Below are positions 21,681 through 32,523 of a stretch of DNA of 64,000 nt, piece after piece (position 1 is the stretch's first letter; every line of letters begins with the position of its first letter). A model generated the notes under the pieces. The model had not been told where the DNA came from. It worked only from the letters and a program-made list of their open reading frames with translations, and did no database searches. Origin of the DNA: Dysidea avara (lineage: Eukaryota > Porifera > Demospongiae > Dictyoceratida > Dysideidae); assembly GCF_963678975.1 (NCBI RefSeq), contig NC_089275.1, positions 38,168,819 through 38,232,818 on the forward strand, given 5' to 3'. Position numbers and translations under genes: made by a program.

Positions 21681-22004
21681 CTAATCCAAAACAGCCAAGC
21701 TGTAAAAAAGAGTGCGGCCCTCAAAAAGGCTATGGTGAAAAAAGATGTGAAATCCAAGGTGGCAGCCAAGAAATGGCTGTGATGGTAGGTTAATGGTAAA
21801 AATTTTAATAAAGAAAATTCAGGTAAATTTTGTGCCAAGACCAAGCAGTACCAAAATTCACTGGAATTGTCGTTACTAAAATTTTTACCATTAACTTACC
21901 ATCACAGCCATTTCTTGGCCGCTACCTTGGATTTCACATCTTTTTTCACTATAGCCTTTTTGAGGGCCGCACTCCTTTTTTACAGCTTGGCTGTTTTGGA
22001 TTAG
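21681..22004. mobile_element. Foldback (CTAATCCAAAACAGCCAAGC), copy 1
   Basis: 324 bp near-palindrome. The arms run CTAATCCAAAACAGCCAAGC through GCGGCCCTCAAAAAGG and AAATCCAAGGTGGCAGCC to TTAATGGTAAAAATTTTA, then return as the reverse complement after a short centre near 21840. Copy 2 is at 29558-29867. Confidence 0.85.
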
Positions 22005-22159
22005 GTATTAGTAATCAATTATATACTTACTGTATTCTTGAAAGTCTTCTGCAAACAGTTCTTCTATAAAAAAGAAACAGTATGCCACTTATGCAGTATG
22101 TACCTTACACATAGCTCCTCTTTCACACAATTTCTGTATCCATATACACCGTACATTTA

Positions 22160-22225
22160 CATACATGTGAGTAAATGCACACACACACACAAACACACAC
22201 ACACACACACAAACACACAGATTGT
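22160..22225 (+). repeat. (CA)n microsatellite
   Basis: CA repeats with interspersed AAACACAC at about 22176-22219, with a second short run at about 22350-22366 next to the splice donor of the Frizzled-domain exon. Intronic. Confidence 0.8.
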
Positions 22226-22394
22226 TTATGCACGTACACCCTAACACTTGGTAGTAAAACATGTGTTAATTAAATTCAATGCATCACCATGCAGTAACCA
22301 ATTTTACATGCTATTAACAGGCATGATGTATTTTATGGACAACTAATACACACACACACACACATATGCATGCACAAACACGACACACACATAC

Positions 22395-22786
22395 CTAGCT
22401 TGTCAAGTGCAAAACAATTTGAGGAAAAATTTGTTGTTCTGAGGTACACAGATGGATGCCTACAATCAAGACTGCCCAGATCTCGTGACAGTGAATTATT
22501 GATCTTCAAAACAAGCCGAAACTCATCTGGACAAAAATACTCTCTTATAGCATCAATCAGTTCACAATTGTCCATACAGGCTGGCTCAGGAAGGGAATTA
22601 GAACAAGGAACAAATGCAAAATAACATGCAGAAAATGATAATGTTGCTCTGCAGCGGTCGTCAGTGAATAAAACATTTTCCAGAAGCTCTTTTAGGTCTT
22701 TGAAATCTTGCACTCTTGATGACGGTGGAAAAAACTTAGTATTCCTCAGTATATCAGCACATCCTGATGGAGTACCATTGACACAC
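22395..22786 (-). CDS. Frizzled-type cysteine-rich domain exon
   Basis: This 392-base exon has an acceptor CTCTATTTGTAG|GTGTGT and a donor AAGCTAG|GTATGT. It is phase-compatible on both sides. The 130 codons encode exactly ten cysteines in the spacing of a Frizzled CRD: CVNG, GCADIL, RCRATLSFSAC, FVPC, PACMDNC, EYFCPDEF, LDCRHP and SSNCFAL. In animals this domain binds Wnt lipids or acts in secreted and single-pass proteins such as sFRP, ROR, MuSK and collagen XVIII. It splices straight into the membrane exon at 18717-18961 without a kinase, netrin or seven-helix region, so the product is predicted as FZ-TM-short tail. Wnt binding is not shown. Confidence 0.85.
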
Positions 22787-23116
22787 CTACAAATAGAGGA
22801 GATAATAATAAGTCATATGAATGCATGCACACATGCATGCACGCACTCACCCACACACACACTTTACAACCGCACACGCCTCTTCACCGTTTGTCTGGAG
22901 ATATCCCAACCTTTCATGGGAGCATTTATTTATTACTGAGTAACCCATATTCACAAGTTTCAAATTTAGGTCAGGTAATAGGTCCCGGACAGTCCACAGA
23001 CAATAGCAGGGACCCGAGCCAAGTACCTGGTTCAGTTATGTCCAAATGCAATTGCATTAGAATAACATAGGGTGCAAGCATGATGTGTGCATTGTTGTTG
23101 AACTATAGCAAGGGCC

Positions 23117-23487
23117 CCTTTATAGAGGATATGTGCTAACTTACGATTGAAATAAAAACATGATGTTTAATCCTTACGTCATGACAGTACACAAATAAAT
23201 TGTAGGTATGGCATAGAAAGTGTGAATTGCAAAAGGTAGACCAGTTACAAGAGTTTCTCCAGAGAGATAGATTCCTTTACATGTATAACAGCGTCACTGA
23301 AAGGAGGAGCCCCTTCCATAGTACATGTGGCAAGTTATAGTCCGAGCTGCATTTGCTACCCGTACTTTTGTATGGGACTCACGATAGTCATTCACCATCA
23401 AAAATTCTTGGGCACACCACTAATATTATATTGATCATTTTTTTGTTCAATAATAATAATAATAATTTGCGCATATCCTCTATTCCA
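23117..23487. mobile_element. MITE (ATAGAGGATATGTGC ends)
   Basis: About 370 bp with short inverted ends, ATAGAGGATATGTGC on the left and GCGCATATCCTCTAT on the right. An interior TACTTTTGTATGGGACT is shared with 49447-49732, which has related ends, so both belong to one superfamily. Intronic in the Frizzled-domain gene. Confidence 0.6.
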
Positions 23488-23636
23488 TCACATCATGGTC
23501 AGTGACTACCTTGGACACAAGCACACACACACATTATCTGGTGTGTTTAACAGAGCCAAGACTTAAGCATAGGAGATCCCAGATATACACAAGTTTAGAA
23601 AAAAGTATGATGAAAGTTTATTAGAAAATTTTACCA

Positions 23637-23659
23637 CATATATATATATATATATATAT
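23637..23659. repeat. (TA)n microsatellite
   Basis: A pure TA run of about 23 bases in the first intron of the Frizzled-domain gene. Confidence 0.9.
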
Positions 23660-23801
23660 CTTTTATGCCTGCATGAAAAAGAAACACATGGCAGGGTTAC
23701 TAAATTCCTATTAATCTGTGGTCTAGCCTGTGGTAATTGTTTACCACATTCATCAAACAAAAATCAGCAAAGCCAAAAATGAAACATTACTGTTAACTTA
23801 C

Positions 23802-23887
23802 TTTCTGGACAAGATAAACGTCACTGGTACTTGATCACTGTGTGGTACTGACACAATAAATAAAACCAATGCTAGCACTCGCAGTTT
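23802..23887 (-). CDS. Frizzled-domain protein, signal-peptide exon (5' boundary unresolved)
   Basis: The exon ends at a strong donor (AGAAA|GTAAGT, 23802/23801) whose phase joins exactly to the cysteine-rich exon, giving ...ILSRK|CVNG. It encodes LRVLALVLFIVSVPHSDQVP, a hydrophobic stretch followed by a small-polar segment as expected for a signal peptide with cleavage after about HS. No in-frame ATG is visible before an upstream stop near 23945. The start may be in an unseen upstream exon, at a non-ATG codon, or lost. The sequence just upstream is purine-rich and not a convincing acceptor. Confidence 0.55.
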
Positions 23888-23949
23888 GTCACTTTCTCTC
23901 GTTCTTTCTCTATCTGCTTTCGAAATTTTGTAATTGTTAGGCGCATCTG

Positions 23950-24316
23950 CTTAAATCAATTTCACAGAAAGTTAATAATTAACATACTTTAAGTGTATGT
24001 GCCTAATGAAAGAACCTCATTGTGAGCATTATGCCTTGGTGTGATTTACAGTCACCACACATATCAATGTTTTTGGAGTCAACAAATTCATTGTATGGAG
24101 CACAAGTTCCAGAAGACTATTTTGCTTGGTAAGCATAGTGAAAGGGTTATTGCTGGCCATGTACCACAAAAGTTATGCCATGTACCACTAACAGACCTCT
24201 AGCAATTGCCATTTAGTCCCTAGTATAGCTGAACTTCGTGTTGGAGTTTCGTGGTTGTTCACATGCACTTATCAACCATGACTAAGTACAAGAAATGAGC
24301 ATGCATGCACTTAAAA
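23950..24316. other. Gene-free stretch
   Basis: This would be the promoter or upstream intron side of the Frizzled-domain gene. I see no motif I can call and no exon. Confidence 0.35.
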
Positions 24317-24849
24317 ACAAAGCCTGCAGCTGCAACATGATGGCCTACCCATTAAAAAGCTATATGAAACAAATTGTTTTTTTCAGACAAAATAACTGTG
24401 AAAATGCTATTTTCAAGGGTTTTATTGAAGTTTTACATTAATTCTTTTACACACAGTTCTGTAGTACCATGTACAAGGATCATCCTGATGTGCATTATTT
24501 CTTTATCAAAGCAAAAGTTATAATGAAGTTTTAATTGGTTACAGGTGAACATAAAATCATTGGAATATCAGTATCAATGTACCAAACAACAAGTTACCTC
24601 TGCAATTTGATCAACATAGCAAGGATAATTGCTTGATTTATGTATATACAGAGAGATTTAAATCATTTTGTAAAACTCCATCATTCAATAATGATACACA
24701 TCAGGATGATCCTTGTACATGATACTACAGAACTGTGTGTAATGGAAATGCAAAACTTTAATAAAACCCCTTATTTACTGTCAGGCTGACAAAACAATTT
24801 GTTTCATATGACTTTTTAATGGACCATTTGTTGCAGCTGCAGGCTTTGT
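24317..24849. mobile_element. Long-armed foldback element (ACAAAGCCTGCAGCTGCAAC)
   Basis: 533 bp with inverted arms of about 180-190 bp. The left arm starts ACAAAGCCTGCAGCTGCAAC and includes TATGAAACAAATTGTTTT and GTACAAGGATCATCCTGATG. The right arm is its reverse complement, ending AGCTGCAGGCTTTGT. The loop is about 24510-24690. No coding capacity and no other copy seen. Confidence 0.8.
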
Positions 24850-26640
24850 ACTGGTCTGATCCAGCCTTTAAACTAATAGGATATCGATTGCCTTCCATGT
24901 AAATAAATAGCTTTATCAAAAAATAGGGTTCCAAAGGACTTTTTCACCTTCTAAAATCACTTAGTACATGTGCTACAAACCCCATAAGAAATTTGGTGCT
25001 TTTATCAAAAAGTGAAAGTTTTTATGGCTTAGCATAGGCGCTGACTATTACTATTTACCCTGGGAATGCATCCTGAGAATGACTTTAATTGTGACAGATC
25101 CCCACATGCTGTCAGAAAAAAATTTGAACAAAATCATTGTGTTTCCAAGACACGCATTAATTGGCTACTGCCAAATCTGGGCGGTAGAAACGATTTGGTA
25201 TCTATATTTCACCAGACCCTTACTTTTTTGTGAAGGGGCAGACGGCGACAGACTACCAGAAAAGATGTCTGTTATAGTAGCATGATAGTGTACCTATCCA
25301 CTAGTGGTATCACTTTGATTTTGCCTGATGTGCGATTTGGATCAGTTTTTGTAAAATTTGGTCACATAAGACAGGTGTAACAAGAAGGCGTGGCACTATA
25401 TTACATCATGTGCAATCCAGATTTATGTAGGGAAAATTGTTTCTGCACAATGCAGTACTGCATCAAGTAATCACTACCCGAAATACAAACCTTGTAGTCA
25501 TACTTTAGCAATACTTGGGATTTGTTGAAAAAGAATAACGAGGTGACTTTTCTGTACAGGTGGATTATGAATAAAACATTTAAATTACCTCCTAAAAACT
25601 TGCTTTAGCATCTGAAAAGTAACTTGGTTTACCGTGCCTGAGTTTATTAATGGTTTTAGTCCTCAAACTACCCATTTTATCGCTGCTTGGTTGAGAAGTA
25701 CCAATTGACATTGTATTTCTTTTGCCCCACAAAAATGGCTGGGAAGCTGTCTGTGGATCAAGTCACCGCCTGGACTGGGATTTTTTTCTACATTCAGCAT
25801 AGTTTTCAGTTACAGGTTTCTGACTCTCTGCTTCACAGACTTACTGTTAACCTCCTTGCAGGTCCCTAGAGGGACAGTTGTCCAATGAATAAATAAATAA
25901 GTAATTTGCGTATGCGGCGCATTCTTATGACCACACCTCTTCGTCTAATTTACTTAGTCAATTTCTTAGAAGCTGAATAAATCTCTAAATACACTACATA
26001 AATTAGTAAGGACCAAGTGGTAAAAGGCCTACGAACGAGACGTGTACGAATCTCATTACAAATAGGACAATATATCGCGCCTACGGCACGCCCCCCCCCC
26101 CCCCCCCCATCCCAAACAAAAACAACGTCACAAATGATTTGTACAAACGACAGGCACATACGACTTCTTACTCAGTTTGCACTTGAAATATCGTAGCTAA
26201 TATGAACAAACTTAGCAGTAGCACACGAGAGTTATAGGCCACCGACGTCCTCGTTAACACCATGGCTCCTCAAACAACACGCAAAATTAATACCGCCGCG
26301 TATACCACAATCGAATTGGCTAATACTGTGTTGAGTGTGGAGCGTTATGTTTAACCACTGCCATTCCTTCTACACAGTATTAAGTATTCATTGCGTTGAT
26401 GATCATGATAAAATTGATGATGTAGTAGCTATCCCAGTAGCTTTCTACCGTGTGTCTACCTTGATTCGTGGGGCCATGGCCCAAGTAGGCCAGCGGCTGG
26501 GTGGGTCAGGAGCATGGGACATGGCCCACCAGCCTGGAGATGCTTCTATGATCGAGATGCTCCATTAGAACAGTCATGTATTCTATTAAAGCAGTCAGGC
26601 GCTGGTCTGCTAGCTTTGGATTAGCCAACAAATATAATAT
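24850..26640. other. Mostly gene-free, with transposon ends
   Basis: About 25255-25370 matches 63180-63335 (shared AGAAAAGATGTCTGTTA, TTTGATTTTGCCTGATGTG and TTTGGTCACATA), so it is the right end of a TGTGACC-type element. Near 25840-25905 CTTGCAGGTCCCTAGAGGG followed by AATAAATAAATAAG looks like a LINE 3' tail. A C-run is at about 26090-26108. A copy of GATCGAGATGCTCCATTAG is near 26551. No host exon is recognised. Confidence 0.5.
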
Positions 26641-26649
26641 ATCCGACAC

Positions 26650-27600
26650 TGTGTAGTGACCTAAGGAAGTTTTTTGAATGCTTGGATGCCAGTAAAGCAG
26701 CTGGGATTGATATCCTTGGTCCTCTTTTGTTCATTCTTTGCATCAATGATTGATTTTCCTTCACTATTTTTATTTGCTGATGACACCAAGTGCATACGTG
26801 CAGCTAAGACTACTGAAGACTTCAGCATTATAAATAGGACCTTAACATAGCCAGCAACTGGTCAGTGTTGTCATTTAACTGCTCCAAATGTGCTGTTTTA
26901 CACTTTTGGTGCAACAATAATAGTACAGCTCAGAACTTCCACAACAACAACAACATTGAATCGAGAAAATTGATTAAAGACCTTGGGATCATGATAACTA
27001 CTGACCTCTCTTGGTTTGCTCATTGTTGCAGGGCTTACAAACAGCTAGGCTTAATTCCTTGTAGTTTTACAACTAACTGTATCTTGATAAAGAAACAATT
27101 ATATATTTCCTTGGTGCGCTCTCAACTTATGTACTGCTCCCAAATCTGGTGACCCTACTTTGTTCAAGACATCCAGCTTTTGGACAGGGTTCAGCGGAGA
27201 GCCGCAAAGTACATTCTTAATGATTATACTTCATCCTATAGAGCTAGACTATTAAAGCTGTCGATGCTCCCCCTCATATAAGTTTACCTATGAACTAAAT
27301 GACCTGTTATTTTTCATTAAATCCATCAAGAATCACTTTGACACCTCCAAGTGGGTCCATTTAAACAGCAACAGTTCTGCTAGATCATCATCTCATTCCA
27401 AGCTAATTCATAATTATCGAAATACAACTCTCTCGCCACTTTTATTTTAACCGTCTGCCACGCTTATGGAATGTACTGCCACCTTTAAATCTTTAGCAAC
27501 ACTGAAGAGACAGTTGAACAATATCTCCTGGTCCATCTTCACTCAAACTTTTGATGACAATAATTACTGTACTTATCATGTTGTATGTCCTAGCTTGCCA
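26650..27600 (+). mobile_element. LINE reverse transcriptase remnant
   Basis: Frames with stops read CLDASKAAGID, GPLLFILCIND, then LFADDTKCIRAAKTTEDF, containing the catalytic FADD motif. They continue IKDLGIMITTDLSWFAHCCR, VRSQLMYCSQIW, RVQRRAAKYILNDYTSSYRA and LPRLWNVLPP. The order is that of a jockey/CR1-type ORF2. A segment between ASKAAGID and GPLLF is missing, and several stops are present, so it is dead. Confidence 0.8.
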
Positions 27601-27644
27601 CAAGTGTAGTTCTACCCAAATTATGCATACCCCTTTGTTAATAG

Positions 27645-27740
27645 TAGTGAACATCACTACAAAATTAGCAGTGAACATCACTACAAAATTAGCAGTGAAC
27701 ATCACTACAAAATTAGCAGTGAACATCATGATCACTACAC
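27645..27740 (+). repeat. 24 bp tandem repeat
   Basis: Three to four copies of AGTGAACATCACTACAAAAT plus four bases. The unit is a multiple of three, producing a spurious repeat in open frames on both strands. Each unit holds the short palindrome AGTGAACATCACT. Confidence 0.85.
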
Positions 27741-29040
27741 AAAAAATAGTGAGTATTGTGGCAGACATTAGTAGCAATCTTCACTACATTTAGTAGTGAC
27801 CTTCACTAGTTTTTTTTTACCATAAAAGAGCTCATAAAAGAGCTTTATGTTTCAACTGCTACTTTACCTAAAGTGCACTAGATTTGTTATTTTAAGAGAT
27901 AAATTTGCTGGTACCACCAGATTCCTGGATTTACAGCTTCCTAAACATAACATAAAATATTAACTAGTAAGACTGGCCAGCCCAATTTATTGAAGTGAGC
28001 TAGGCTAAGCCCTGATTCATGCATGGACCATGATAAGTGAGGTAGGTAAAAACTGTAGTACTAACCACTGTAGTATATACTGTGGTTAGTTTCGTGATGT
28101 AGCCTCAGGGAATCACAGAGAACAGTGGCATATCTAAAACACAGAAAAACAGCTACCAGACACAGTGCATAGTAGCTATATATATCTTCATCCTAGGAAA
28201 CTATTTGGCTACACAGCTCAACATACCTCACCGTATATATAACTAACTACACGTTGAATCTTATACCATAATCTTTAGTTATAGCTATTGGAATTTAATT
28301 TTCAAGTGATGAATCTACAGTATATGGGGTGAGACAATATTTCAGTATAGCTATAATATTCTTAAATATCAGTTGCCCCATGCATGCACGGTGGGATAAA
28401 GTGTAGTCCGATAATTTTGGATCATCGGGCCAGCTAACTATAAGGAGTCCAAATATTCAACAAATTTGACATAATTTATCTGCATGGATGATCCATGCAA
28501 AATAATAAAGGAATAACTGCTTTGATGTAAAGGTTCTCAGTGCATGCAGTTACAGCTACACGTCATGAGCGATTTAGCCACATGATACGCATAGTGCACA
28601 GATGATGATGATAGAGAAATAACAATTCAGTAATATCACCATGTTCCTTGGTCACCCGATAGCTACCACAAAAATATGCATAGTATTATGTCAGTACTGA
28701 CATACTGACAAATACTTTTTAAAGCTTACTTGTGTGTGTGTTTGTCTGGACTAGCTATACTGATGCTTTTATAATATTTACTATAGCTAAATATAATATG
28801 TATAATACTGACAGCATTCAAATCTATTCATCACAGCTAGTGAAACCCTCAAACTCATGCATCTATAATCAGGTCTAGCTGGTTTTTAAAATAGTTTAAC
28901 CAGTGTATGCCTCTAGATTTAAGTTAAAGACATTGTAACAAAGCTTTTAACTGTACATATTAAAATGCAGAAGTGCATCAGCAGCAAATTACAATAATGA
29001 GCAGTTTTTTTGGCATAGACCTAGCCAAGCCCAAGGAACA
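27741..29040. other. Gene-free stretch
   Basis: AT-rich sequence with many TATAGCTA-type motifs and no exon I can support. Confidence 0.4.
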
Positions 29041-29059
29041 AGCTCACTACAGTGGATAT

Positions 29060-29440
29060 AGAACAGAGGGTGACTGATGTGCTTATGATGAGAGGGTGAG
29101 AGAGGTTGAGAGAGCTTGCTTCTCTCCTCTGGACTTTTCTGCTTGTGGAGGTATGGGACTGACTGCAACCACAGTGTATAAGAAACTTGCTTCCATGTTG
29201 GCTGACAAGCAGGAAATGAATTATAGTTGGTGTTTGCACTGGATGAGATGCAGACTTTGCTTCTCTCTATTAAGATCAGCCATTATGTGTTTGAGGGGTC
29301 ATCGTTCTACTGCACATCGTCCTACATCTGCCAGTATCGATCTGGCCTATTCTGAGGACTTGAAATATGGTCAGACATGAACATCAACATAGCTGAATAG
29401 ATGGGCAGGTTTTCACAAATCGGCCACACTTGCAACTGTG
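29060..29440 (+). mobile_element. LINE C-terminal fragment
   Basis: One open frame reads REVERACFSPLDFSACGGMG, ATTVYKKLASMLADKQ and RCRLCFSLLRSAIMCLRG, ending with a stop near 29378. It is the same domain as SFTPFVFSTFGGLG...SFSLLRSAV in the element at 850-1662, but in plus orientation. The sequence after the stop matches 15019-15070, so that is probably shared LINE 3' untranslated sequence. Confidence 0.75.
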
Positions 29441-29557
29441 TCACAAGAAGATCTGTGAAGGAGACTATATGGGATAGACAGCACTAAATTAGATTAAGCT
29501 ATTCTATATTAGCTCTAATTAATAGCACTGAAATGTTCTCTTTATATATATACGTAT

Positions 29558-29967
29558 CTAATCAAAAACAGCCAAGCTGTAAAAAAGGTGCGGCCCTAAA
29601 AAGGCCATGGTGAAAAAAGATGTAAAATCCAAGGTGGCAGCCAAGAAATGGCTGTGATGGTAGGTTAATGGTAAAAATTTTAATAACAACAATTCAAGTG
29701 AATTTGGTGCCGAAACACAAATTCACATGAATTGTTGCTATTAAAATTTTTACCGTTAACCTACCATTACAGCCATCTCTTGGCCGCCACCTTGGATTTC
29801 ACATCTTTTTTCACCATGGCCTTTTTAGGGGCCGCACCTTTTTTTACAGCTTGGCTGTTTTGATTAGATATCACTTCTTTTTGTATTTGTATACGTCCTG
29901 TAATATACCCACAGTGTGGCGCGCCGGGTTCTTGGGCCGCACGACACACTATTGTGTGTCTTGATAT
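29558..29967 (-). mobile_element. Short deletion form of the CAAGACACA...foldback element
   Basis: Read on the minus strand, it starts TCAAGACACACAATAGTGTG and GCGGCCCAAGAACCCGGCGC, then runs directly into ATACAAATACAAAAAGAAG and the foldback (29558-29867). The same two ends are about 2.1 kb apart at 19488-22004. It splits the repeat block that is continuous at 15366-15450, so it inserted as a unit. The open frame at 29767-30078, with its KKDVKSKVAAKRWL end, lies in the foldback arm and is treated as chance. Confidence 0.65.
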
Positions 29968-29999
29968 ATAATTTATGATAGAAATTAACAATGTGATGT

Positions 30000-30480
30000 A
30001 CAAGAAGTTGTGCTGTGGTTGAATCCCAAGTGACACCCACTGACTGAGTTGATACAGTATAATAGGTAAGATGACCACATATATATTAAGTAGTTAATGG
30101 GCAACAGTACTTCAGTACACCTTTAAACAGTTGTTCACAAGCAAAAAAGTAAATCATCCATTCAATAAGCCTGTAGGCTTCAGGATAAATAGTATTGAGC
30201 ATAATAGACTGTGTACTGCTGCTGTTGCTGCAGTAGCATAATATTACATAAAATTAAAAGCATAATAGAATGGTGCCTACTACTGTAGATTGCTCACTAC
30301 AGGTGTCTAGTGGGATATATAAAATATCATCCATGAGTGTCACCGCACTAGATACCTAAAACATTAGATACCTCTCCAATTTCCCGGCTATACTAAATTC
30401 CCATTTGTCAGATTAGTATAATATTCACTTAATGTTTTCCACACAGTTTTAGTTTCAAGACATTCACTCCTTATATAGTT
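30000..30480. repeat. Continuation of the repeat shared with 15360-15960
   Basis: GAAATTAACAATGTGATGTA and GGTTGAATCCCAAGTG match 15432-15490 directly. The part 30170-30430 matches 15720-15960 in reverse orientation. The mix of direct and inverted matches implies a rearrangement after duplication. Confidence 0.55.
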
Positions 30481-30675
30481 TGTTAATCTTTTCTGTAATG
30501 TGGCAATAATTATAACACACATACAGTATAATCAGTGTGCCTATATGTTTCAGGCTGACCTGGTCAATTATCTAAACCTGGGTCATAAGTATATTTAATG
30601 ATTTTACATTATTTTGAGGATATACAGTAAATACATACATGCACTATAGTTAACTGTGGTACATACATTTTGTTT

Positions 30676-30778
<103 letters not shown>

Positions 30779-30830
30779 ACATGTCATGAAACTAGTAAAA
30801 TATTTAACTACACTGGTGGATTGGTGTACA

Positions 30831-30956
30831 CTAAGCACTGGCTCCTCCATCAATAGGTAACACAACACCAGTGATGTAAGATGCTTCTTTACTGCACAGA
30901 AATAACACAACTTCAGCTGCCTCTTTTAGGTGGCAGAGACGTCCCAATGGAGTTGT
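30831..30956 (-). CDS. SDR-family oxidoreductase, exon 3 (C-terminus)
   Basis: After an acceptor TTCTTTTATAG the exon reads TTPLGRLCHLKEAAEVVLFL, CSKEASYITGVVLPIDGG and ASA, with a stop at 30831-30833. P-L-G-R, the EAAEVVLFLCS helix and ASYITG...DGG form the standard C-terminal signature of classical SDRs. Its phase (0) matches the donor of exon 2 at 31950. The C-terminal segment supports cofactor and substrate binding and tetramer packing in this family. Which substrate is used cannot be told. Confidence 0.85.
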   Translation of the reverse strand, partial: TTPLGRLCHLKEAAEVVLFLCSKEASYITGVVLPIDGGASA

Positions 30957-31023
30957 CTATAAAAGAACAAATTGTGATTACTACAGGTCGACGGCTACAC
31001 ATCTATGATATGACTTCCAGGTA

Positions 31024-31470
31024 GTGAAAACTCATTCCTTCAACAAAATAACTACCACTTTGTCGACAATACTATACAGTATTAATGTTATACTCCATTC
31101 ATCTCTAATTGCATTTAACAGTTATTTTCAGTTTAACAAACTTCCTACTCGATCCCATCTGCTGACTCTGACAACTAGGACCTCAATAGTAAATGCTTAC
31201 AGGTACTCATTCTTTGTCAATACACCATTCCTCTGGAACCGCATACCTTATGAACATCTTGTCCCTATCCTTGTCCAACACTTTTAAATCAAAACTTTGT
31301 TCATTTTGTTTTTGTCTAACTTCTTTTTGTATGTCTATGTCCTTTGTTTTTTTGTAATTGTATTGCTTTGTACTGTCACTGTGTGAGTTTTAGTTTTGCA
31401 TTTGCTGGGGACCACCTTGTACAGGCACTTAGCCTTTGGTGTACCCTTTTATTTGACAAATTAATAGGTG
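31024..31470 (+). mobile_element. LINE ORF2 tail and 3' untranslated region, in an SDR intron
   Basis: The frame reads FNKLPTRSHLLTLTTRTSIV and NAYRYSFFVNTPFLWNRIPY, the usual end of a jockey/CR1 reverse transcriptase, with a stop near 31285. Then comes GGGGACCACCTTGTACAGGC and a tail near TTGACAAATTAATA (about 31455). It is inserted opposite in orientation to the SDR gene. Confidence 0.7.
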
Positions 31471-31949
31471 GGGATTTTCATTACATACTTGAAAGTTCAA
31501 ATTCTCACTTTGGTGTACTACACAAGACCAGATTCTGCCCATGGCTGGAGACTTACTTTAATCACACACGACAATATGCTGTTATTGTCGAAACTGACCA
31601 AACTTGCTTGTTGATATCTAATACCTGGAATTATACAAGTGGTCTGATGCCTTTAGCTAATGTGGAGATGATCAAAGACAGTTAGGCTGTTTGATGGTAT
31701 TGGTTGAAAACTTTTATATTGAAATATTTCACCCGATATAAGCCCTTGTAACCCATCACTCAGGGCCTGTACATAAACCTTCCTCATTAACCTCTTTGTC
31801 ATCCCCACCCACCATCTATCATGTTATACATGCTAAAAGGACTATTTATACTGAGCTGTTAATTACTCATACAGTGGACGCCATTGAAGGCAAGGAATCG
31901 CTGTAAAATTTGGTACACATAACCTTATAGTACAATATTAGACACTCAC

Positions 31950-32017
31950 TTGTAGTACTGCTGTAAGTACACTAGCTTTCACCTTTTCTTTATCTTGGTT
32001 AGGATCAGCTCTCATCA
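31950..32017 (-). CDS. SDR-family oxidoreductase, exon 2
   Basis: This 68-base exon lies between an acceptor TTTTTTTGCCTACATAG and a donor CTACAA|GTGAGT. It starts TG, completing an ATG codon with the A left by exon 1. It then encodes MRADPNQDKEKVKASVLTAV plus LQ, which fills the variable substrate-loop region between the APHALEGSKM and PLGRL segments. Both phases agree with exons 1 and 3. It is too short for ordinary ORF listing but is well supported by phase and family length. Confidence 0.8.
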
Positions 32018-32065
32018 CTATGTAGGCAAAAAAAATAATCATCTACACACAACAGATACATGAAT

Positions 32066-32480
32066 TAAGACACATGATAGTGTGCCTTGCATGTGGTCAA
32101 GAATAAAACTGGCACACCTCACCAGTGTGTTATTGCAGGACAGGACAACATCATGCACCTCCTTCTTGAAACGGGATAGCAAACACTTTTATTTTTAGTG
32201 GTGCATGCAGTAGCACATTTATACCAAATTTGAGCAAATCACCTTACATTTTCCAAACATATGCGGCTGTTCTTCATTTAAGCCTTCATTATTATTTGTA
32301 TGCCCAAGCCAGGTTCACTATACCCCCAATTCATGGTGAGCATTTTAAATAAAATCCCAACTCTTTAGATCAATGGAAACAAAAGTTATAGCTGTGAATG
32401 TAAGCACCTGTAATTTAATTTCTGTAGTCACTGTACAAATCGATTTCTTTATTCTTCCGACTGTCTAGTGATATAATTCC
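32066..32480 (+). repeat. Left-end fragment of the CAAGACACA element
   Basis: TAAGACACATGATAGTGTGC and the following 200 or so bases match 19490-19700 with many differences. The part near 32405 (GTAAGCACCTGTAATTTA) recurs near 52530. The foldback end is missing. Confidence 0.5.
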
Positions 32481-32523
32481 AAAACTACTCACCATAATAG
32501 TATGAAACTTTGGTAACTCATTC

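Larger units (their letters stand above)
19488..22004 (+). mobile_element. Long form of a CAAGACACA...foldback element
   Basis: The left end begins CAAGACACATGGTAGTGTG and GCGGCCCAAGAAGCCGGCGC. The right end is the foldback at 21681-22004. A 0.41 kb element at 29558-29967 has the same two ends in the opposite orientation with nearly all of the interior missing, and 32066-32480 holds a further left end. The interior contains a twice-repeated TGTCACGCCTAC...AACCGCTT segment (near 19932 and 20119), a LINE fragment and a minisatellite. Treating this as one element is an inference from the shared ends. Confidence 0.55.

Noticed and set aside
26335-26568. Plus-strand frame with AFYRVSTLIRGAMAQVG, initially considered an exon
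   Set aside because: No splice sites in suitable phase, no recognisable domain, and it ends in the dispersed GATCGAGATGCTC motif typical of repeats.
29767-30078. Lys/Ala-rich frame ending KKDVKSKVAAKRWL, resembling a basic nuclear or ribosomal protein tail
   Set aside because: It lies within the arm of a foldback element; the other arm and the copy at 21681-22004 do not keep the frame, so the composition is a by-product of the repeat.
31344-31685. 113-codon plus-strand frame
   Set aside because: It covers a LINE 3' untranslated region and its tail; no domain.
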